Shown here piece after piece: positions 56,717 through 64,000 of a stretch of DNA of 64,000 nucleotides. The stretch is taken from NCBI RefSeq assembly GCF_001715295.1, contig NZ_MDKB01000005.1, forward strand, positions 373,645 through 437,644, read 5' to 3'. Below the pieces are notes generated by a model. That model had not been told where the DNA came from. It made no database searches and worked only from the letters and a program-made list of their open reading frames with translations. The DNA is from Streptomyces griseus (lineage in GTDB: Bacteria > Actinomycetota > Actinomycetes > Streptomycetales > Streptomycetaceae). The first letter of the stretch is position 1; every line of letters starts with the position of its first letter. The position numbers and the translations under genes were made by a program.

Positions 56717-59515
56717 TTACTTCGGGCAGAGTGGGCGAGAAGCCGGGCCGGGCGGCACGTCGTCACGCCACCGCTCGGCGGTGAAGGCGCCCTTCGCCCC
56801 TCTGCAGAGCGACCGCACGGGGTCAACCGTCGCTTCGACGTTCCACAGTCGGGCCGTGTCGTCCTTGCCCCAACTGACCACTGTTCTGCCGTCGGGCTCG
56901 AAGGCCAGGCCGGAGACCCCGGCGTCGTGCCCGTAGAGCGGATCGCCGATCTGACGCCGGGTGGCGACGTCCCAGAGCCTGACCGTGTGGTCCATGCTGC
57001 CGGACGCGAGCACGCGCCCGTCGGGGCTGAACACCACGGCACTCACACCGCTGCGATGGCCGGCCAGCGGATCCCCGATCTGCTGTCGTGTTGCCGTGTC
57101 CCACAGCCGGATGGTCGTGTCGCGGCTCGCGGTCGCGAGGGTCCTGCCGTCCCGGCTGAACACCACGGACGTGATCTGCGCGGTGTGACCAGCCGGGGTT
57201 TCACCGATACGACGCTGTGTGGCGACGTCCCAGAGCACTACGGTGTCGTCCGCCGTGTCGGTCGCAAGGGTACGGCCGTCGGGGCTGAACGCGACGTTCA
57301 CAGAGGCGACTGCGAGTGCTGTGCCGGTGCGGCGACGTGCCGTGAGATCCCATAGGTGTACCGAGCCCTGCTCGGCGACGGCGAGCGCCTTGCCGTCGGG
57401 GCTGAATGCAAGCGCGCGGACGTCGCCGGTGTGGAGCAGTGGCTTGCCGAGGGGACGGCGGGCGGCGCCGTCCCAGAGCCGTATCCGTCCCTTCGCGGCG
57501 ATGGCGAGTACGGAACTGTCCGGACTGAAGGAAACGCTGTATATCAGCGTGTTCTCACCATGGGCCAGCGGGTCGCCGGTCCGGCGGTCTCCGGCGACGT
57601 CCCAGAAGCGCACGGTGTCATCGAAGGTCACGACAGCGAGGGTCCGGCCGTCCGGGCTGAGCGTCGTGCCCATGTGGTTACCGATAGCGATCGGTGACCC
57701 GACCTGCCGTTGGGTGCGGACGTCCCAGAGTCGCACGGTGGTGTCGTCACTCGAACTGGCCAGGACCGAACCGTCCGGGCTGAAGGCGACGGCCCCTACC
57801 TCACCGGTGTGGCCGAGGAACGGCGCACCCACCGGGCTGCCTCGCAGCACGTCCCCGAGCTGCACGGTGCCGTCGGCGTGCCCGGCGGCGAGCACCGTGC
57901 CGTCAGGACTGAACGCCACCGACGCGACCCCGCTGGAGGCAGCCGCGAACGGCTTGCCGACCGGGGCGCGGTCGGCGACCTTCCAGAGCTGTACGCCGTC
58001 GCTGGACGTGGAGGCGAGAGTCCTCCCGTCAGGGCTGAAGACCACCGACGACGTGCCCCCGGTGGAAGCGGGAGCGAACGGTTTCCCGATCGGAGTGCGG
58101 TGGGCGGTGTCCCAGAGCTGTACACCGTCGCTGGACGCGGAGGCGAAAATCCTGCCGTCAGGGCTGAAACCCACTGCCGTGGCGTGGGCGCCGCCGCTGG
58201 CGAGTTCGCCGATCTGGCGGCGGGTCGCCACGTCCCATAGCCGTAAGGACCCGGGGTCGCCGGTGGCTGCGACGAGCGTGGTGCCATCAGGACTGTAGGC
58301 GAGTGTGCTGATCATCCCGGCCCGGGGGGCGAGCGGTGCACCGATCTGTGTGCGGCGGGCGACGTTCCAGAGCCGGACGGTGCCGTCGAAGCTCGAGCTC
58401 GCCAGCGTCCTGCCACCCGGGCCGAAGACCACCGCCGTCACGCTTCTGTTGTGCCCGAGGAGGGGCTGCCCCGCCGTCCGCTGTTCCGCCGTGTTCCAGA
58501 TCCGCACGACACCGTCGCCACCGCCGGAAGCGATCGTCCTGCCGTCAGGACCGAAAGCCACCGAGCCCACGGGCCAAGTGTGGGGAAGCAGGCCGGATCC
58601 GGGATTGACCGAGGCGTTGAGCACCGCGAGGCGAGTGTCCGGAGAGGGGTCGATACGCCATGCCGCCAGCGCCTTCACCCGGGAGCCGAACGGGTCCCGG
58701 TTCCCGAGTTGGGAACTCTCGGTGATCAGTTGTTGCGCGACAGCGTGATCACGCTGTCGATCGGCTTCGGCACGCGCGAGCACCGCGATCACCGACACCG
58801 TGCTGGCGATCAGGAACAGCAGGCCCAGAACGGCCGCGATGATCTTGGCTGTCCGCAGGTTGCGTCTGGTGTCGCGGAGACCTTCCGACCTGAGCTCGTC
58901 CTCGGAAAGGCCGCGGACGACGGACGCGATGCCGATCGCGACGGCGTCGACGGCGGGCGAGACACCCTTGCCGTCCGCGTCGAGGCAGCTAAGGTCCACG
59001 GTCTTCCAGACCGGTTGCTGATCGAATGTCCCTGACAACGCGGCGGGCAGCGCCGTGGACAGTTCCGGATCCCAGTCGCCCCGCCGCTCGTCCCACACGA
59101 GCTGTCCGGCGGTGACCACGAGCAGGATGGTCTGTGCCGCCTTGTTCCGCAGCCACCACGTGATCTCCCGGTCGACCCATGCGGAGGCCCTCGACTCCGG
59201 CGAGGCGAGGACCACGAGCCAGTCGGAGCGGGCAAGACCGGCTTCGATCTTGCCCCAGAGCTGCGGCCCGATCGACACGCCGCTGTCGTCGAGGAACACC
59301 TTGATGCGCGGCGGCTTGTACCAGGGGCGGGACTGCGTCTCGATCACACGCCGCAGATGCGGCAGCCATGTCCGGTCGCGGTCACCGCTGTAGGAGAGGA
59401 AGACGCCGTACCCGAGTTCGGTCCTGAGGCGTCTGCGGTTGACCAGGAGGAACCGCAGCCTTGCGAACGCCATGGGAAGCCTCCCCACCCGGCGCGGACG
59501 CGTCTTCCGCATCAT
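56717..59515 (-). CDS. TIR-TM-WD40 protein, 14 WD motifs (TIR1)
   Basis: 932 aa from the ATG at 59515, which overlaps the stop of the lipoprotein gene in ATGA; a later ATG at 59473 is possible. TIR domain at about 36-155: GYGVFLSYSGDRDRTWLPHL, PRIKVFLDDSGVSIGPQLWG and SAWVDREITWWL, where Glu117 is at the position of the TIR NADase glutamate. One membrane segment at 224-246 (AAVLGLLFLIASTVSVIAVL). Then about 14 WD repeats (VRIWNTA, VRLWNVA, VQLWDTA, VRLWDVR and so on), enough for two seven-bladed propellers. Tail: SLCRGAKGAF...PLCPK with two cysteines. With TIR inside, the propellers would face outside. Function unknown. Confidence 0.85.
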   Translation of the reverse strand: MMRKTRPRRVGRLPMAFARLRFLLVNRRRLRTELGYGVFLSYSGDRDRTWLPHLRRVIETQSRPWYKPPRIKVFLDDSGVSIGPQLWGKIEAGLARSDWLVVLASPESRASAWVDREITWWLRNKAAQTILLVVTAGQLVWDERRGDWDPELSTALPAALSGTFDQQPVWKTVDLSCLDADGKGVSPAVDAVAIGIASVVRGLSEDELRSEGLRDTRRNLRTAKIIAAVLGLLFLIASTVSVIAVLARAEADRQRDHAVAQQLITESSQLGNRDPFGSRVKALAAWRIDPSPDTRLAVLNASVNPGSGLLPHTWPVGSVAFGPDGRTIASGGGDGVVRIWNTAEQRTAGQPLLGHNRSVTAVVFGPGGRTLASSSFDGTVRLWNVARRTQIGAPLAPRAGMISTLAYSPDGTTLVAATGDPGSLRLWDVATRRQIGELASGGAHATAVGFSPDGRIFASASSDGVQLWDTAHRTPIGKPFAPASTGGTSSVVFSPDGRTLASTSSDGVQLWKVADRAPVGKPFAAASSGVASVAFSPDGTVLAAGHADGTVQLGDVLRGSPVGAPFLGHTGEVGAVAFSPDGSVLASSSDDTTVRLWDVRTQRQVGSPIAIGNHMGTTLSPDGRTLAVVTFDDTVRFWDVAGDRRTGDPLAHGENTLIYSVSFSPDSSVLAIAAKGRIRLWDGAARRPLGKPLLHTGDVRALAFSPDGKALAVAEQGSVHLWDLTARRRTGTALAVASVNVAFSPDGRTLATDTADDTVVLWDVATQRRIGETPAGHTAQITSVVFSRDGRTLATASRDTTIRLWDTATRQQIGDPLAGHRSGVSAVVFSPDGRVLASGSMDHTVRLWDVATRRQIGDPLYGHDAGVSGLAFEPDGRTVVSWGKDDTARLWNVEATVDPVRSLCRGAKGAFTAERWRDDVPPGPASRPLCPK

Positions 59516-60192
59516 TCGGCCTGCAGGTAGTCGCGTCCGTTCCACCGCAGGGTCATCTTCGCGATGACGCCTTCGGCGCAACTCGGCACACACGAGTTCT
59601 CCGAACTGATGATGGTGTACCGGCCGTCTTCGCCGGGACCGGCGAGCCGTGCGTTGTAATAGGCGAATCTCCCGCCCACGTAGTGAGTTGTCGTGTCGCT
59701 CCAGCCGACGTCCTTGAAGCCGTCCGTGTCGGGGACGAGGACCAGCACTCCGTCGTAGCGCCCGGGATTGTAGATCACGAAGGTGTTCTCGGTGGCATCG
59801 GTCGCAGGCTGGGCGAAGTGCAGGGAGTCCTCGTAGATGTCCACGTCGGTGGTCGCCAGCGTGCGACCGCTGCCGGTGACGGCCGCGACGCACCCGGGGG
59901 CCACATCGGAGGACGACCGCCGGACCAGGTAGACGCGGACCGGCCCCAGATGGGGATGCCGGATGTCCCGGTGATCGAGCACCTTGCCGGTACACCGCGC
60001 GGCAGCCGGCGGGCTCGCCGGGAACGAAGCGGGCGAGGGCGCCGCCCGTTCTGTGCCGCCTCCTCCGTCGTCGCACCCGCCGGCCACCACCATCGCCAGA
60101 GCGGAGGCCAGCAGCGCCGTACGAGCCGCCGCCGATCCGGCGAGGCGCCGGAAGGACTGCCGACGCGCACACACGGTTCCTCGGGAAAGCAT
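59512..60192 (-). CDS. Lipoprotein of unknown function in the TIR operon (lipo1)
   Basis: 226 aa from the ATG at 60192, with GAGGAGGAA upstream. Signal: RTALLASALAMVVAGGC, a lipobox at AGGC, then a Gly/Ser/Pro spacer (DDGGGGTERAAPSPASFPAS). The mature domain, about 150 residues, has CTGKVLDHRDIRHPHLGPVR, VYLVRRSSSDVAPGCVAAVT, DIYEDSLHFAQPATDATENT, FVIYNPGRYDGVLVLVPDTD and a closing SCVPSCAEGVIAKMTLRWNG. Four cysteines could form two disulfides. Beta-rich; I do not recognise the family. Overlaps the TIR1 start by 4 bp. Confidence 0.78.
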   Translation of the reverse strand: MLSRGTVCARRQSFRRLAGSAAARTALLASALAMVVAGGCDDGGGGTERAAPSPASFPASPPAAARCTGKVLDHRDIRHPHLGPVRVYLVRRSSSDVAPGCVAAVTGSGRTLATTDVDIYEDSLHFAQPATDATENTFVIYNPGRYDGVLVLVPDTDGFKDVGWSDTTTHYVGGRFAYYNARLAGPGEDGRYTIISSENSCVPSCAEGVIAKMTLRWNGRDYLQAE

Positions 60193-60338
60193 GGCATTCC
60201 TCCTCTGGTGAGCGGGCCCGTGGATCAGGTCACCGAGCAGACGCGCGGCAGGAAGCTCTCGTGCAGGGCGCTCACGTACGCGCGCCCCCGCCCGGGGGCG
60301 AGCGGAGCTCCGATGACGGGAGAAGGGCTGACGCACCG
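60193..60338. other. Gap between the two lipoprotein genes, short hairpin
   Basis: 146 bp within the operon. CGCCCCC and GGGGGCG at about 60286-60303 can pair (7 bp). It may lower expression of the two downstream genes or hold a secondary promoter. No small gene is seen. Confidence 0.4.
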
Positions 60339-61022
60339 TCATGAAGTGATGCGGGGGTCGCCGGGTGTCAGCTGGCGACCGACCTGGGTCCACACGGTGG
60401 TGGCGTCGCCGCCGGGACAGCAGTGCGCGTCCCCGGTGCGGTAGAACTTCTCCCGCACGGTGATCCGGCCCCGCGCGAACTCCACATCCGTGAGGGCGGT
60501 GCCGTAGGACGAGCTCACCTGCTGCGGGGTGATCGTGCCGACCACGGTGAGATTCCCGCCCGCATGGCCGAACACCGCGTAACCGACGGCGATCCCCTGG
60601 TTCTGGGTGCGCCCACCGTCATCGCATGCGAGGTAGATGGCGGCCTCGTCGCGTGTGTCGCCGACGGAGTCGCCGTAGTACGCGGTCCGTCCGCGCATGA
60701 TGCGCACGGGCCCCCACGTCCGGGACGTGGCCGTGGCCTCGCCCGCGGCGTCGAGTCGGACGAGTCCGGGCACGTCGCAGAAGGCGCCCGGGACGGGGAC
60801 GTGGGCCCAGTCCGTGTCGCGCAGGTCCGCCGGTGCGGGTCCGATGGCCGCCGGGCCCGTCATCGACGTGATCGTGGGGGAGGGGACGGGTGCCGCGTCG
60901 GCCGGCGCCCGGGACGCACGCTCGACAGGCGGCGCCGGACGGGGCGAGTCGCACGCACCGGTCACCAGGAGCAGAGCCAGCAGCGCGGGGAGTGGGGCGA
61001 TACGGTGCAGGCCGGTTGGCAC
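60339..61022 (-). CDS. Lipoprotein of unknown function in the TIR operon (lipo2)
   Basis: 227 aa from the GTG at 61022, five bp after AGGAGG. Signal LHRIAPLPALLALLLVTGAC with the lipobox TGAC, then a Pro/Ala spacer (DSPRPAPPVERASRAPADAA). The mature part: HVPVPGAFCDVPGLVRLDAA, TWGPVRIMRGRTAYYGDSVG, EAAIYLACDDGGRTQNQGIA, AVFGHAGGNLTVVGTITPQQ, REKFYRTGDAHCCPGGDATT. Cys in CDV, ACD and CCPGG suggest disulfides outside the cell. No family is recognised. It starts 23 bp after the TIR2 stop. Confidence 0.78.
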   Translation of the reverse strand: MPTGLHRIAPLPALLALLLVTGACDSPRPAPPVERASRAPADAAPVPSPTITSMTGPAAIGPAPADLRDTDWAHVPVPGAFCDVPGLVRLDAAGEATATSRTWGPVRIMRGRTAYYGDSVGDTRDEAAIYLACDDGGRTQNQGIAVGYAVFGHAGGNLTVVGTITPQQVSSSYGTALTDVEFARGRITVREKFYRTGDAHCCPGGDATTVWTQVGRQLTPGDPRITS

Positions 61023-61045
61023 GATGTCCTCCTGTCTCGTGCGCC

Positions 61046-63847
61046 TCAGGCGCAGGGGGGGTCGTAGGGCCGATCGGGGAGGTACTGGGACCACTGGTCG
61101 GGGGTGATCCGGGGGGACTCCGCACACAGCCGCTGGAGGATGGCCTTCCGGTCGACCGTCCACAGCCGCGTGCCCAGCTCACCGGCGGCCGCGAGGAGAC
61201 GTCCGTCAGGGCTGAAGCCCAGAGTCGCGAAGGGGTAGAGGCCACCGCTGCTGAGGGAGGTCACCTCCAGCGGGTGGCCGGGGTCGGCGATGTCCCAGAG
61301 GCGAATGAGTCCCTCCACACCCGCGGTGGCAGCGAGCGTGCCACCGGGGTGAACGGCGAGGCCCCTGATGGCGTCGGAATGCCGGTCGGAGGTGCCCTCG
61401 AGCTTCGGTCGCCCGGGGCGCGAGACATCCCACGTGGCCAGGGCTCCCGAGCCGTCGCCGACGAGCAAGGTGCGCCCGTGCGGGCTGAAGGCCAGGGCGG
61501 TGGCCTTTCCCCTCCCCGTTCCGATGGTCCCCGAGGGCTGGGGGCGGGTGCCCGGTGCGACCTGCCAGAGCTGAACAGTGCCCTTACGGGTTCGTGCGGC
61601 GAGCAGGGCGCCGTCCGGGCTGAAGGCGAGTGCCTGGGCTTCGGTAGCGACTCCGTCGAGTGTGCCGAGTACCTTGTGCCGCCTCCGCTCACTGACGTCC
61701 CACAGGCGCACCGGGCGTCCGAACTCACCTCCCGCGGCCAGCAAGGGAAGGGCGGGGTTGACGCTGATGCTCTGGGTGCCGCCCGGGCGACCCACCTCAG
61801 GGGTCAGGCGGCGCGGATGCGCCGCATCGGCCATGTCCCAGGCCGCCATCGGCAGGCCGGTGAACAAAGTACGGCCTTCCGGGCCGAAAGCCGCGGCCTG
61901 TCCCTGGGAGTCGTACGTCTCGACGGTGGACATGAGACGTGGTGCCTCCTCACCGCCCACCTTCCACACCGTGGTGGGCTCACCCCCGGTGGCCAGTAAC
62001 ACGCTGTCGGGGCTGAAGGAGGGTGGGAAGGTTCCATGGGTCGGCAGGGTGGTGAGTACGGAGGACCGTTCACTGCCCGCCACGGCCCACAGACGGACCG
62101 TGGTGTCTTCGGGCCCGCTGCCGTCGCTCCCCCGCGGGGCTCCGGCGACGGAGGCCAGGGTCTGCCCGTCCGGGCTGAAGGCGAGGCCGCCTACGGTCGA
62201 TGTGTGGCCGGTCAGCCGGGCACCGGAACGCGGCCGGAGCGGATCGGCGACATCCCACAGTTCGACCGAACCGTCGCTGTAACCGGTGGCCAGTGTGTGC
62301 CCGTCCGGGGAGAAGCACACCGTGTCGACTCCGTCACGGCTCCGGGTGAAGAGTTCCGGCCGCGGGGAAGGCCGGGAGGGATCCGCGATGTCCCACACCC
62401 GCACCCGGTTGTCTCCGCCGCCGGCGGCCAGCATCCGGCCGTTCGGGCTGAACGCCACGTTGTTCGCCAGGCTGAAGTACACGTGGGCCGGTGCGTCGAC
62501 TGTCGAGAGGTGGCTCAGCCGAGCGGTCCCGGAAAGGCGCCACACCTTCAGGCTCGCCTCTTCGGGCTCGTCCGTGACGATCAGATCTCCCTGAGGACTT
62601 ACCGCCACCGCGGCATCCGGAAGCTCTCCGACAAGGCTCGGATGCGCCGGTTCCCGAAGGTCGAAGACGGCGCCACCCGTCTCCGCGATCACGATCAGCC
62701 TTCCGTCCCTGGTGAATGCCAGGGCCTCCGTCGAACCGGCCCCGGTGGCTGCCACCGACAGAATCGCGGGGCGACCACCGGCCGGCACATCCAGCAGCCG
62801 CACTGTTCCGCCGGGGCTGCGGGTGGCGAGCAGTCGTCCGTCGGGGCTGAAGGCCACCGCGTCGGCAGGGCTGTCCAGGGCGAGAGTGGCAGAGAGGCGC
62901 AAGGGATCCGGCCGGAACAACCGGAGGCTTTCGTCGGTCACTGCCAGCAGCCCCTGGCTGCTGTACGCGGAGGCGCGCACGGACCCGCTTCCCCGGATGA
63001 GTCTGGGCAGGGAGGAGCTTTCGACGAGCGCCCCCACCGCTTCGGCTGTGGGGGCGAGCCGATAGGCCTGGACCAGCAGTTGGCTCGCGAGTCCGGGCTG
63101 GGCGTCCCGGATCGGCGACGCTTCCGCGACAAGTTGCCGGGACTGGGCCAGGAGGGTCTGCGCGCGTGCGCTGTTGCGCTGGCTGTTGGCCATGATCCCG
63201 CCGGCCACGGCGATGAGCAGCAGGAGGGCGAGTACGCCGACGGTCGCCTGGACCCAGCGGATGGTACGGCGGTGCTGGCGCACGTGGTCACCGATGAGCT
63301 CGTCCTTGGACTTGCCGGTGAGTGGGGCGATGAACTCCGCCACGCATTCGAGCAGCCGGGGATCCGCCGAACTGGCCTGATCCGAGCTGCGTAACCAGCG
63401 CAGGTCCACCCAGCGGGGCTCCTCGGCGAACGCCCCGTCTGTCTCCTCCCGGGGGAGGGCGTCGGTCCGTGACCAGTCGAAGGACGCCCGGGCCCCGTCC
63501 CAGGCGAGCGTGCCGTCCGTCAGGGCGATGAGCACGGTGTCCGCCGACCGATGGGTGAGCCACCAGCGGATCTCCTTCCGCACCCAGGGGGACGCGGCGG
63601 CGGGCGGGCTGGCCATCACCACCAGCCACCGGGACCGGGAGAGCCCGCGTTCGATCTCGCTCCACAGATGGGGGCTGGCCGCCAGGTTGGTCTCGTCCCG
63701 GAACAGCTTCAGGTTGCGCGGCCGGTACCAGGGCCGGTCGAAGGACTGCAGCTGGTTGTGGAAGGCCTTCGCGATGTCCTTGTCCCAGGCGTGGCTGTAC
63801 GAGATGAACGCGTCGTAGTCGGGCTGCCCACTCATCCCGGCCCCCAT
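61046..63847 (-). CDS. TIR-TM-WD40 protein, 14 WD motifs (TIR2)
   Basis: 933 aa from the ATG at 63847; the ATG at 63835 (MSGQPDYD) is also possible. TIR domain at about 11-110: YDAFISYSHAWDKDIAKAFH, LKLFRDETNLAASPHLWSEI and SPWVRKEIRWWL with Glu92 at the NADase position. Membrane segment near 199-219 (VQATVGVLALLLLIAVAGGI). A helical linker (ARAQTLLAQSRQLVAEASPI) leads to about 14 WD blades (VRLLDVP, LKVWRLS, VRVWDIA, VELWDVA, VRLWAVA, IRLWDIA). The tail RLCAESPRITPDQW...PPCA matches the Cys-Trp-Pro-Cys tail of TIR1. Second gene of the visible operon. A paralogue of TIR1, not a close duplicate. Confidence 0.85.
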   Translation of the reverse strand: MGAGMSGQPDYDAFISYSHAWDKDIAKAFHNQLQSFDRPWYRPRNLKLFRDETNLAASPHLWSEIERGLSRSRWLVVMASPPAAASPWVRKEIRWWLTHRSADTVLIALTDGTLAWDGARASFDWSRTDALPREETDGAFAEEPRWVDLRWLRSSDQASSADPRLLECVAEFIAPLTGKSKDELIGDHVRQHRRTIRWVQATVGVLALLLLIAVAGGIMANSQRNSARAQTLLAQSRQLVAEASPIRDAQPGLASQLLVQAYRLAPTAEAVGALVESSSLPRLIRGSGSVRASAYSSQGLLAVTDESLRLFRPDPLRLSATLALDSPADAVAFSPDGRLLATRSPGGTVRLLDVPAGGRPAILSVAATGAGSTEALAFTRDGRLIVIAETGGAVFDLREPAHPSLVGELPDAAVAVSPQGDLIVTDEPEEASLKVWRLSGTARLSHLSTVDAPAHVYFSLANNVAFSPNGRMLAAGGGDNRVRVWDIADPSRPSPRPELFTRSRDGVDTVCFSPDGHTLATGYSDGSVELWDVADPLRPRSGARLTGHTSTVGGLAFSPDGQTLASVAGAPRGSDGSGPEDTTVRLWAVAGSERSSVLTTLPTHGTFPPSFSPDSVLLATGGEPTTVWKVGGEEAPRLMSTVETYDSQGQAAAFGPEGRTLFTGLPMAAWDMADAAHPRRLTPEVGRPGGTQSISVNPALPLLAAGGEFGRPVRLWDVSERRRHKVLGTLDGVATEAQALAFSPDGALLAARTRKGTVQLWQVAPGTRPQPSGTIGTGRGKATALAFSPHGRTLLVGDGSGALATWDVSRPGRPKLEGTSDRHSDAIRGLAVHPGGTLAATAGVEGLIRLWDIADPGHPLEVTSLSSGGLYPFATLGFSPDGRLLAAAGELGTRLWTVDRKAILQRLCAESPRITPDQWSQYLPDRPYDPPCA

Positions 63848-63857
63848 GACGCGGTGC

Positions 63858-64000
63858 TCAGTGCCGTGTCTGCGCGCTGCCTGCCGCGCGCCCGGCGCTG
63901 TCGTCGCGCCCGTCGTCAGGAGCGCGGGGGGCGGGGACGACTCCGATCAGCGTCTCGACCTCCCGCACCCCCGCCAGGCGGGCGAAGCCGACGGCGTAGT
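63858..64000 (-). CDS. 3' end of an unknown gene running past the right edge
   Basis: Only the C-terminal 46 codons are present, reading YAVGFARLAGVREVETLIGV, then VPAPRAPDDGRDDSAGRA and AAGSAQTRH-like end before the TGA at 63858-63860. The helical start VGFARLAGVREVETLIG looks like real protein; the tail looks disordered. It ends 10 bp before the TIR2 start on the same strand, so it is probably in the same operon. Family unknown. Confidence 0.6.
   Translation of the reverse strand, partial: YAVGFARLAGVREVETLIGVVPAPRAPDDGRDDSAGRAAGSAQTRH

Overview
The window is chromosomal DNA from a Streptomyces-type actinomycete. The evidence is very high GC throughout, GTG and ATG starts with purine-rich ribosome sites, LacI/SigB/CebR-type regulatory signals, secreted glycoside hydrolases, a class F-type sortase, and the 2-methylisoborneol/encapsulin gene set. 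I see no rRNA, tRNA, IS element, prophage or CRISPR array.

Left part (1-30000). A bxl-like operon on the minus strand runs in transcription order as a lipoprotein solute-binding protein, two permeases and a GH3 beta-xylosidase/glucosidase; a LacI regulator is divergent from it. Next come housekeeping and metabolic genes: an Asp-box propeller, uracil-DNA glycosylase with an overlapping BadF-type sugar kinase, a degenerate CbiX-like protein, a lactonase propeller, a FUSC membrane protein, NAD synthetase, an Lrp regulator, a HAD phosphatase, a Ser/Thr kinase and an aldo/keto reductase. A frameshifted secreted protein and a stand-alone LigD phosphoesterase follow. A sortase sits beside a surface protein built of four near-identical repeats of up to 52 residues. 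A 9-bp minisatellite (13 units) lies ahead of a secreted CBM32-beta-helix protein. This is followed by a GH74-CBM2 xyloglucanase preceded by a perfect 14-bp CebR box.

Middle part (29500-50500). Transketolase, a class II glutamine amidotransferase, a YbdK-type ligase and a VOC protein come first. A stress-type island follows: small hydrophilic proteins, DUF5709, a HAD hydrolase, and a SigB/F/G sigma factor with its own SigB-like promoter. Then come a second FUSC protein overlapping a polysaccharide pyruvyl transferase gene, two short-chain dehydrogenases, an SRPBCC protein and a phytoene-desaturase-like oxidoreductase. A deletion remnant of an Orn/Lys/Arg decarboxylase, a second VOC protein and a DUF998 protein follow. 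GH43 beta-xylosidase and glucarate dehydratase are divergent. A 25-codon gene for ribosomal protein bL37 lies on the minus strand at 50418-50495.

Right part (51291-64000). The family 2B encapsulin shell gene, 2-methylisoborneol synthase and GPP 2-C-methyltransferase form the musty-odour terpene cluster. A Rieske/DUF2231 protein and a GlsB-type membrane protein follow. The last 7 kb is a minus-strand operon that continues past the right edge: a truncated unknown gene, a TIR-TM-WD40 protein, two lipoproteins, and a second TIR-TM-WD40 protein. Both TIR proteins carry about 14 WD motifs (two seven-bladed propellers) and a conserved Cys...Cys tail. The predicted topology puts TIR inside the cell and the propellers outside with the lipoproteins. 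This is the best candidate here for an undescribed system.
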